From: Calditrichota bacterium
Lineage (GTDB): Bacteria; Calditrichota; Calditrichia; RBG-13-44-9
Length of the DNA stretch: 12,292 bases
NCBI GenBank assembly: GCA_016934605.1
Contig: JAFGSO010000373.1
Coordinates: 1-12,292, forward strand
Direction: 5' to 3'
Shown piece after piece: positions 6,107 to 12,292 of this stretch; position 1 is the stretch's first letter; every line of letters begins with the position of its first letter. The notes under the pieces were generated by a model, which saw only the letters and a list, made by a program, of their open reading frames with translations, made no database searches and was not told the DNA's origin. Both the position numbers and the translations under genes were made by a program.

Positions 6107-6911
6107 AACTTTTCCAGGTAACAATGACTCTGTCCTTATAGGTTAAATCCATTTTTCTGATTTCTTCCAACTGATTCAATATCTCCGTATCCCTGATAAA
6201 TTCGCTGAGGATGTAAACCCGGCGCGCCAGATGATCCGATCCCAGATTCACCTGAGCCCCGCCCCGGATCAGATACAATTGAGGGGACTCGTTACGGCTG
6301 ATATGAATCTCGGAAATGAATTGAAACAGTTCTTTGTCCACCGATTGGATCAAACGGATCAGTCCCAGCGCCTCCAGTAATGGTTGTCTGTCCTTTAATA
6401 AACTGCTCACCGTCAAACCGGTGATAAGCGGGAGATGCTGCAATTCCATGGCCGGTTTTTTAAGCAGAATTTTCCCGTGTTCATCCACCATATAAATTTT
6501 CTGATCCACCAGGTAAGCCACCGGTTGCCTTTCCTGGACTGCAATAATGAGGGTGGAAGGAAGGGACCTGCTGATACTGACACCACGCAGATAGAGATTC
6601 TTCAGAATACGCTCGCTTACCTGTTTTTTCGGAACCTGAAAAAGTCGTATTCCCGGCTTCAGTGCCGCCAGTGCGAGAATTTCTTTATCCTCAACCCACT
6701 GATTTCCTTCCACCTTGATAGTGTTCATGACAAACATATTGCTCTGGTCTATCATATGCTGACCCAAACGAAACAATCCGTACGCCGCTATTACCAGTAT
6801 CATTACTGTCAGAATTACCCGCGGATTGGGAAACGGCGGATTCTCCTGGTTATTCCGGTAAACCACAGTGGCCGGTTTATTCCGGTTGACGAACTTTTTT
6901 TTCTTCTTCAT
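6105..6911 (-). CDS. ftsQ: Cell division protein FtsQ (DivIB family)
   Basis: FtsQ is a bitopic inner-membrane protein that bridges the cytoplasmic ring to the periplasmic FtsL/FtsB/FtsI/FtsW septal synthesis complex. The 268-residue protein has a basic N-terminus (MKKKKK), one membrane segment at about 32-48, then the POTRA domain beginning FVMNTIKVEGN (60-70) and continuing to about 127 (LIIAVQERQPVAYL), and the FtsQ beta domain beyond. Sequence similarity in this family is low; placement between murB and ftsA and the domain order make the call. The ATG lies inside murB, overlapping it by 35 bases, with no good Shine-Dalgarno, so translation probably depends on ribosomes finishing murB. A run of eight A falls at codons 4-6. 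Confidence 0.93.
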   Translation of the reverse strand: MKKKKKFVNRNKPATVVYRNNQENPPFPNPRVILTVMILVIAAYGLFRLGQHMIDQSNMFVMNTIKVEGNQWVEDKEILALAALKPGIRLFQVPKKQVSERILKNLYLRGVSISRSLPSTLIIAVQERQPVAYLVDQKIYMVDEHGKILLKKPAMELQHLPLITGLTVSSLLKDRQPLLEALGLIRLIQSVDKELFQFISEIHISRNESPQLYLIRGGAQVNLGSDHLARRVYILSEFIRDTEILNQLEEIRKMDLTYKDRVIVTWKS

Positions 6912-7830
6912 CAGAAAAACCCAACAGTTTTACTTCAAGCTCCAGCCAGATTTCAAATTTTTCGTAAATGATTCGCTGGACTTCGCATATCAGCTGATAA
7001 ATATCACTGGCTCTGGCATTATGGTAATTAAGGATGAAATTTGCGTGTTTGGGAGAAACCATAGCTCCGCCAATTCTCATACCTTTACACCCGGCTTTTT
7101 CGATAAGAGTGCCGGCATAATTTCCCGGCGGACGCTTGAATACACTGCCACAGGAACCATAATCCAGTGGCTGTTTGGAAGCCCGCTGAGCCAGATAATC
7201 CCGGCGGGACTTTTCCAGTTCCGCACGGTTGCCGCTCAGCAAGCGGAGTTCGCAACCCAGCATTATTTTATCCTGCAACCTGTCAGCACGACGATAACCG
7301 AATCCGGCTTCCTCTCCGCTCATTTTTATCAGCTCACCGCTATAGTTCATGGCATCGATGGATACAACACGGTCGCCGATTTCTCCCACAAAAGCACCGG
7401 CATTCATCCGAAGCGCGCCTCCAACTGTTCCCGGTATTCCGGACATGAATTCCAGTCCGGCCAGATCGTTCCGCTCACAATATTCCACAAGTTGCGAAAC
7501 CAGTAAACCGGCCCCGGCATATACTATATTCTCCTTATGCCGGATTTCTGAACAACATTCAGACAGGCGGATCACAACCATGTCTATTCCCTTATCGTGA
7601 ACCAGAATATTGGAGCCGCTGCCCAGGATATACACCGGTACATTTTCCTGGTGGCACAGGCTCAGAATATCCTGTAGTTCTTCCGTATTCGCCGGAAAAC
7701 ACAGTGCCGTGGCAGGACCACCCACTTTGTAGGTGGTATAGTGTCTGAGTGGCTCGTTCAGTTTAACCCTCTCAGGGTAATGATTCCAGAGTCGAACGGC
7801 CATTTCATGAACGTTGTTGTGTTTCTCCAT
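6877..7830 (-). CDS. murB: UDP-N-acetylenolpyruvoylglucosamine reductase MurB
   Basis: MurB is a cytoplasmic flavoenzyme that reduces UDP-GlcNAc-enolpyruvate to UDP-MurNAc with NADPH. The 317-residue protein has the FAD-binding elements YTTYKVGGPA (31-40), YILGSGSNIL (67-76) and GIPGTVGGAL.MNAGAFVGEI (131-151). The catalytic residues expected from E. coli MurB are visible as Tyr179-Arg180 (FGYRR), Ser229 (CGSVFKRP, proton donor) and Glu299 (ELEV). Its short length and the missing insertion of the E. coli type fit a type II MurB. In the GSCGSVF loop a Cys takes the place of the more usual Ala. It starts two bases after the murC stop and overlaps the start of ftsQ. Confidence 0.97.
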   Translation of the reverse strand: MEKHNNVHEMAVRLWNHYPERVKLNEPLRHYTTYKVGGPATALCFPANTEELQDILSLCHQENVPVYILGSGSNILVHDKGIDMVVIRLSECCSEIRHKENIVYAGAGLLVSQLVEYCERNDLAGLEFMSGIPGTVGGALRMNAGAFVGEIGDRVVSIDAMNYSGELIKMSGEEAGFGYRRADRLQDKIMLGCELRLLSGNRAELEKSRRDYLAQRASKQPLDYGSCGSVFKRPPGNYAGTLIEKAGCKGMRIGGAMVSPKHANFILNYHNARASDIYQLICEVQRIIYEKFEIWLELEVKLLGFSDEEEKKVRQPE

Positions 7831-7832
7831 AT

Positions 7833-9269
7833 TTATTTTTCCCTGCTGCCTGAACCCCCAACCGGCTTTTTTCTTTTATTTTGAATTCTGCTTTTCATAA
7901 CTTCTATTAATGCTTCACCGAACTTCCAGATATCCCCCGCTCCCAGAGTGATCACCATATCCCCGGCACGAACAAGATCCGCTACGTATTCCGGGATTTC
8001 CGTTTTATCTGCCACATAATGGACTTCTTTATGTCCCAGTGAAGCGGCCGTATCGGTTATCAATTTTCCGGAGACGCCCTCCATCGGTTTTTCTCTGGCC
8101 GGATAAACATCGGTACCTATCAACACATCCACCTGCAGAAAAGATCTGGCGAAATCCATATAAAAATCACGTGTCCGTGAATAGAGATGCGGTTGGAACA
8201 GGGCCAGAAGGCGCCGTTGCGGCCATCCGCGGCGGGCTGCCTGAAGTGTCGCCAGAATTTCACTGGGATGATGAGCATAATCATCCACTACCATGACGTC
8301 ATTGATCACAGCTTTATGCTCAAATCTCCTTTTAACGCCGCTGAATTTCTCCAGTCCGGATTTTATCTTTTCAAACGGTATGTCGAGTTCCAATCCCACA
8401 GCAATGGCAGCCAGAGTATTCAGAACATTATGTTCTCCCGGAATCTTCAATTCAATCCGGCCAAGTTTATACTTCATATAATTGATATCAAAGGCTATAC
8501 CACCGTTTTTATGTTCCACATTATAGGCCTGAATATCCGCCTGTTTATTGAATCCATAAGTGGTAATACTTCTCTCGATCCTCGTCAATATTTCCTGAAC
8601 TCCCGGATTATCCAGACAGATAATAACCCGCCCGTAAAAAGGCACTTTGTTGGCGAACGAGATGAATGAATTCTTGAGATCATCCAGGCTGTCGTAAGAT
8701 TCCAGATGATCTGCTTCAATATTGGTGATTACCGCAATGGTCGGAATCAGTCTCAGGAATGATTTATCGTATTCATCCGCTTCTGCAACCAGGAACTCGC
8801 TGTCTCCCAGTTTAGCGTTCGTCCCCAGTGCTCTTACCTTTCCTCCGATGATCAATGTGGGATCGAGTTCTCCCTCGCTTAGAACTGCACCGGTTAGAGA
8901 GGTTGTGGTTGTTTTACCATGAGTGCCGGCAATGGCAATTCCAAACTTCAGCCGCATCAGTTCGGCCAACATCTCCGCCCGTTTGATAACCGGGATCTTT
9001 CGGCGATAAGCTTCCTGAACTTCCGGATTATCCGTGGTAACCGCCGATGAATAAACCAGGACATCTGCATCCTTCACGTTTTCCGGAACATGCTTATCTG
9101 AAATTCTGACACCGCGTTTTTCAAGATATTCAGTTACATCGCTGAGAGATTTATCTGAACCGCTGACTTTATAACCCAGGTTTACCAGTACCTCTGCGAT
9201 GCCGCTCATACCAATGCCACCTATTCCGACAAAATGAATATTTTTAATTTTTCCGAGCCGTATCTTCAT
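7833..9269 (-). CDS. murC: UDP-N-acetylmuramate--L-alanine ligase MurC
   Basis: MurC is a cytoplasmic ATP-dependent ligase that adds L-alanine, the first stem-peptide residue, to UDP-MurNAc. The 478 residues cover all three Mur ligase domains: the N-terminal UDP-sugar-binding fold with VGIGGIGMSG (14-23), the central ATPase domain with the P-loop GTHGKTTTT (115-123) and conserved AEADEYDKSF (162-171), and the C-terminal domain with DDYAHHPSE (329-337) and FQPHLYSRT (358-366), which are diagnostic for MurC. The tail after about residue 460 is basic and variable. The ATG overlaps the end of murG by 26 bases and its Shine-Dalgarno is weak (AGAGAAG), so coupling to murG is likely. murB follows after two bases. 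Confidence 0.98.
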   Translation of the reverse strand: MKIRLGKIKNIHFVGIGGIGMSGIAEVLVNLGYKVSGSDKSLSDVTEYLEKRGVRISDKHVPENVKDADVLVYSSAVTTDNPEVQEAYRRKIPVIKRAEMLAELMRLKFGIAIAGTHGKTTTTSLTGAVLSEGELDPTLIIGGKVRALGTNAKLGDSEFLVAEADEYDKSFLRLIPTIAVITNIEADHLESYDSLDDLKNSFISFANKVPFYGRVIICLDNPGVQEILTRIERSITTYGFNKQADIQAYNVEHKNGGIAFDINYMKYKLGRIELKIPGEHNVLNTLAAIAVGLELDIPFEKIKSGLEKFSGVKRRFEHKAVINDVMVVDDYAHHPSEILATLQAARRGWPQRRLLALFQPHLYSRTRDFYMDFARSFLQVDVLIGTDVYPAREKPMEGVSGKLITDTAASLGHKEVHYVADKTEIPEYVADLVRAGDMVITLGAGDIWKFGEALIEVMKSRIQNKRKKPVGGSGSREK

Positions 9270-10380
9270 GCTTCTCTTTCATAAGTTTAAGGATCTGATC
9301 CGCAATTACATCTGCCGCATCAGGTCTCGCTATCTCTTTCCAGCGGCGACCCATATTTTCTGCCAGATTTTTATCCTGCAGCAATTTCTTGATAGAATCC
9401 AAAATCTCAGTTTGGAAATTTTCTTTTTCGGTTATGACAAATGCTGCGCCCTTTTGAGCGATGCTTTTTGCATTTTTCTCCTGATGACCGGCCGCAGCAG
9501 CAGGATACGGTACCAGAATGCACGGTTTGGCTACCAGTGCCAGTTCAGCCAGCGTTACCGCACCTGCCCTGCTGATAATGATATCTGCCACTGAATAAGC
9601 CTTATCCATATCTTTTATATACTCTCTTAATACTATCCCTTCCTGATGGGAAACAGGATGATTTGCCACTTCATCAAAATTTTTCTCACCGGTCTGCCAG
9701 AGAATCTGAATATCAGTTTGATGCAGAAGTTCAGAACCAATTTTTATCAGTGCCCTGTTCAGGGAACGGGCACCCTGGCTTCCGCCGAAAACCAGCAGCA
9801 CCGGCCTGTCCGGTTTAAATCCCCAGAAATCTGCTACCGTGCCTTTTTCCACTATAGTGAGAGAACGACGGACAGGTACTCCGCTCACCACAATCTCCCC
9901 TTTTGCCCGAGGCAGGTGCTGTTTTACGTCCTGGTAGGGCACACAAATCACATCTGCATAGCGTGATAACCAGCGTGTCGTGACACCGGGAAAACTATCC
10001 TGCTCCTGGATGAGTATCGGAATTCCGAGCTTTGAGGCACAGTATACCACAGGTCCGCTCACATAACCTCCGGTTCCTACGACCACTGCCGGCTTCGATT
10101 TCAGGAGAATAAACAGGCTCTGGAAGAGACTGATTACAAGTTTAAGCGGAAAAAGCAGATTTTTCAAGGTAAAATAGCGCTGAAATCCGGAAATCCATAT
10201 CGTACGAAAGGGAATTCCTTCCCGGGGGATAATACTATTTTCAATACCGCGTGTTCCACCCACATACAGGAACGAAAATGCACCTTTTTCCTTCAGTGTT
10301 TGAAGAATTGCCAGGGCCGGATAGACATGCCCTCCAGTACCCCCGCCGGCAAATATAATTTTTCCTGCTAATGGTTTCAT
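9244..10380 (-). CDS. murG: Lipid II synthase MurG (GlcNAc transferase)
   Basis: MurG is a peripheral inner-membrane glycosyltransferase (GT28, GT-B fold) that transfers GlcNAc from UDP-GlcNAc to lipid I, making lipid II. The 378-residue protein shows the N-terminal glycine loop AGGGTGGHVYPALA (11-24), VGTGGYVSGP (101-110) and QEQDSFPG (125-132). The C-terminal donor domain has VFGGSQGARSLN (197-208), SRAGAVTLAEL (270-280) with the UDP-ribose-binding Glu279, and PYPAAAAGHQEKNA (291-304). The segment around 69-95 is hydrophobic and basic, as expected for the membrane-contact face. The start ATG shares ATGA with the ftsW stop. It overlaps murC at the other end. Confidence 0.98.
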   Translation of the reverse strand: MKPLAGKIIFAGGGTGGHVYPALAILQTLKEKGAFSFLYVGGTRGIENSIIPREGIPFRTIWISGFQRYFTLKNLLFPLKLVISLFQSLFILLKSKPAVVVGTGGYVSGPVVYCASKLGIPILIQEQDSFPGVTTRWLSRYADVICVPYQDVKQHLPRAKGEIVVSGVPVRRSLTIVEKGTVADFWGFKPDRPVLLVFGGSQGARSLNRALIKIGSELLHQTDIQILWQTGEKNFDEVANHPVSHQEGIVLREYIKDMDKAYSVADIIISRAGAVTLAELALVAKPCILVPYPAAAAGHQEKNAKSIAQKGAAFVITEKENFQTEILDSIKKLLQDKNLAENMGRRWKEIARPDAADVIADQILKLMKEKHEDTARKN

Positions 10381-11528
10381 TTTATGTAATTTAACTTTCT
10401 GTTTTTAAAATTCTGAACTGCCCTGCTGGCAAACTGATAATTTCGAACCTGCACATCATAAAAAGCTCTGGCCGAAATATTCAGCAGAAGACCCGCTGAG
10501 AGACAGGCAGTAATCAGGAAGCTTCCTCCGTAACTGACGAACGGTAACGGCAAGCCGGTAGGCGGTGCCAGATTTGCCGCAACCATCATATTGATCAGTG
10601 CATAGAAAATAATATTGGCCGTAAGACCGAAAGCCAGATACTTGCTGAACCTGTCCGGAATATTCTTGATGATAAGGATACCCCGCCACATCAGGATGAA
10701 AAACAGGATCAGGACAAACACAGTGCCCAGAAAACCCCACTCTTCTCCGATAATAGAAAAAATAAAATCGGTATGAGCCTCCGGCAGAAAAAATAATTTC
10801 TGGTTACTCCGTGCGAAACCCACGCCGGTTATACCACCCGCACCGAGGCTGTAAAGAGATTGAAGAATCTGATAACCTTTTCCCAGATTGTCCTGCTCCG
10901 GATGAAGAAATGCCTCAACACGGGCAAATTTATAAGAAGAAAATTTAATTATCAGTGCAGCCACCGGAGTGAACGTGAGTAAGCTGACAGCAAAATATCT
11001 TACAGGTATCGGCGCCACAAAAAGTATGGCCATACCGATCATGGTCAGCATGAAGGCGGAACTGAAATCCGGCTGAATGACGATTAAACCTGCCAGAAAT
11101 ACAATGTAAAAGACGTGCGGAACGAATCCCTGTGAAAAACTCTTGAGATATTGTTCCTTGCGGGATAGCGAATCCGCCAGAAAGAAAATAAGCGAAAGAC
11201 GTGCCACATCACTTACCTGGATATTGAACGGTCCCATCCGGATCCAGCGGCCGCCACCGCTTGCATAAAGGTACACCAGTAGAAAGAGACTGATCAGCAA
11301 AAGGAAAAATGTTTTTTTCTGAAGTTTTTCATAGGGAAATTTATAGGCAATCATCATCAACACTATACCCACGAAAACCCACAGAAGCTGCCTCTTCAGG
11401 TAATAAAGATGATCGTGCCTGAATTTATCAGCGTAAAAGGCACTGGCACTATAGACCATAATGATCCCGAAGGCCATCAATGCCAGAACGGTATAAAAAA
11501 TCCAGTAATCCAGCTGATTTTTACGCAT
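10377..11528 (-). CDS. ftsW: Septal peptidoglycan polymerase FtsW (SEDS family)
   Basis: FtsW is a polytopic inner-membrane glycosyltransferase that polymerises lipid II at the septum together with its class B PBP partner FtsI. The 383-residue protein has about ten hydrophobic segments. SEDS landmarks are GGGRWIRMGPF (91-101), QPDFSSA (152-158), the large loop ending in LPEAHTDFIF (248-257) with the conserved Asp254, IGEEWGFLG (260-268), and TGLPLPFVSYGGS (324-336). Residues 104-107 are QVSD where proteobacterial proteins usually have QPSE. FtsW rather than RodA is inferred from position between murD and murG. The ATG at 11528 overlaps the murD stop (TGATG). An in-frame TTG one codon earlier is unlikely to be the start. 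There is no clear Shine-Dalgarno, so coupling to murD is probable. Confidence 0.95.
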   Translation of the reverse strand: MRKNQLDYWIFYTVLALMAFGIIMVYSASAFYADKFRHDHLYYLKRQLLWVFVGIVLMMIAYKFPYEKLQKKTFFLLLISLFLLVYLYASGGGRWIRMGPFNIQVSDVARLSLIFFLADSLSRKEQYLKSFSQGFVPHVFYIVFLAGLIVIQPDFSSAFMLTMIGMAILFVAPIPVRYFAVSLLTFTPVAALIIKFSSYKFARVEAFLHPEQDNLGKGYQILQSLYSLGAGGITGVGFARSNQKLFFLPEAHTDFIFSIIGEEWGFLGTVFVLILFFILMWRGILIIKNIPDRFSKYLAFGLTANIIFYALINMMVAANLAPPTGLPLPFVSYGGSFLITACLSAGLLLNISARAFYDVQVRNYQFASRAVQNFKNRKLNYIK

Positions 11529-12292
11529 CAATTTAATTTCTCTACTATTTTTTTAAACTGCCGGCCCCGGTCTTCGAAATCTTCGAACATATCAAAACTG
11601 GAACAACCCGGGGACAAAAGAACAATATCATCGGGAGAAGCAATGCTATATGCCTTCATCACGGCAGCTTTCAGGGTTTTTTCTCTTTCGACCCGAGTCA
11701 CCTCTTTCCAGGCTTTTTCCATACGGTCTGCCGCCTGTCCGATCAGGACAACCTGCTTTACCCGCTCTTTCAAAAGGCTGTTTAATTCTGAAAAATCTCC
11801 CCCCTTATCCTTCCCGCCGGCAATCAGAATAATACCGCGGTCAAAGCTTTTCAGTGCATAGCCCAGAGAATCTACTGTCGTTGCTTTTGAATCGTTGATA
11901 AAAGTAATTTTATGCAGGTTACGGACCAGCTCCAATCGGTGCTCAATGCCTGTAAATTTACAGATTTCCTTGGAGATGATTTTATCCGGTATGTGCTGAA
12001 GCACAGCAACCAGCGATGCCACCATCATGTTATAGCGATTATGCGGACCCCTCAGATAGGTATTTTTCAAATATATCTGCCTGTTCTCGTTTCCGATCCG
12101 GATGAAAATGATATCATGATCCCAGTATGCACCATCTTCTTGGTGCGGTTTCATACTGAAAACCAGTTTTTTTGGAGCTGCATCTTTGAGTGATTTACCT
12201 AAATAGGTATCGTCCCGGTTATATATCAGGATATCCTCACTGGTCATATTCTTTAGAATATTCAACTTGGCTTGAGCATAGGCATTAAAATC
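11528..12292 (-). CDS. murD: UDP-MurNAc-L-Ala--D-Glu ligase MurD (partial, C-terminal part)
   Basis: MurD is a cytoplasmic ATP-dependent ligase that adds D-glutamate to UDP-MurNAc-L-alanine. Only the last 254 codons are present. The frame stays open to the right edge, beginning DFNAYAQAKL, which matches the region just after the central-domain active site in MurD proteins. The P-loop and N-terminal domain are outside the window. Visible motifs are the interdomain GIEHRLELV, the C-terminal-domain NDSKATT, AGGKDKGGDF, and SPGCSSFDMFEDFEDRG near the end. The last is the MurD counterpart of SPACASFDxFxxFExRG, with Gly and Ser replacing the two usual Ala residues. The stop codon overlaps the ftsW start by one base. 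The TTG at 12265 is internal, not the true start. Confidence 0.95.
   Translation of the reverse strand, partial: DFNAYAQAKLNILKNMTSEDILIYNRDDTYLGKSLKDAAPKKLVFSMKPHQEDGAYWDHDIIFIRIGNENRQIYLKNTYLRGPHNRYNMMVASLVAVLQHIPDKIISKEICKFTGIEHRLELVRNLHKITFINDSKATTVDSLGYALKSFDRGIILIAGGKDKGGDFSELNSLLKERVKQVVLIGQAADRMEKAWKEVTRVEREKTLKAAVMKAYSIASPDDIVLLSPGCSSFDMFEDFEDRGRQFKKIVEKLN

Noticed and set aside
6095..6124. Extended ftsA start at TTG 6124
   Set aside because: The extra ten residues lie within ftsQ, lack a ribosome-binding site and do not match the usual FtsA N-terminus; the ATG at 6094 has AGGA at proper spacing.
11529..12265. murD as a complete gene starting at 12265
   Set aside because: The codon there is TTG, the frame remains open to the window edge with MurD-like residues, and the N-terminal half with the ATP-binding loop is missing.

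Overview
The window carries eleven genes, all on the minus strand, from a bacterium using the standard code, with moderate GC (mid-forties percent by eye). The right three quarters is the distal half of a division and cell wall (dcw) cluster. In transcription order it reads murD (5' end outside the window), ftsW, murG, murC, murB, ftsQ, ftsA, ftsZ. Junctions overlap or are only a few bases long from murD to ftsA, and ftsZ has its own strong Shine-Dalgarno. A clear intrinsic terminator follows ftsZ. Two dcw details are useful for typing: murB sits between murC and ftsQ with no ddl, and FtsW has QVSD where many proteobacterial proteins have QPSE. I read this as a Gram-negative-type lineage, possibly within or near the Bacteroidetes/Chlorobi/Calditrichota (FCB) assemblage, but the sequence does not settle the phylum.

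Between ftsZ and the next gene (about 3172-3618) there is no credible gene. The stretch holds the ftsZ terminator and two arrays of 7-base tandem repeats. One is nine uninterrupted CTGGNNN units and the other is an AT-richer run of about eleven heptads. They appear to be degenerate members of one intergenic repeat element.

The left third is a second, three-gene transcription unit. It contains a SirB1/transglutaminase-like protein (TTG start with a good Shine-Dalgarno), a DUF2203 protein overlapping its end, and dihydrolipoamide dehydrogenase (lpdA). Lpd is the E3 flavoprotein of 2-oxoacid dehydrogenase and glycine cleavage complexes, but no E1/E2 genes are visible here.

Bases 1-498 contain no supported gene. 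They hold a 184-bp MITE-like element with perfect 21-bp terminal inverted repeats. It appears to be inserted in the loop of an older hairpin whose two arms now flank it.

The dcw proteins act in one process. MurC, MurB, MurD and MurG build and glycosylate the lipid-linked peptidoglycan precursor. FtsW polymerises it at the septum. FtsQ, FtsA and FtsZ form and anchor the divisome. I see no defence system, phage, CRISPR array or RNA gene. The observations most worth following are the heptamer arrays, the MITE, and a duplicated FtsA-binding-like peptide in the FtsZ tail.
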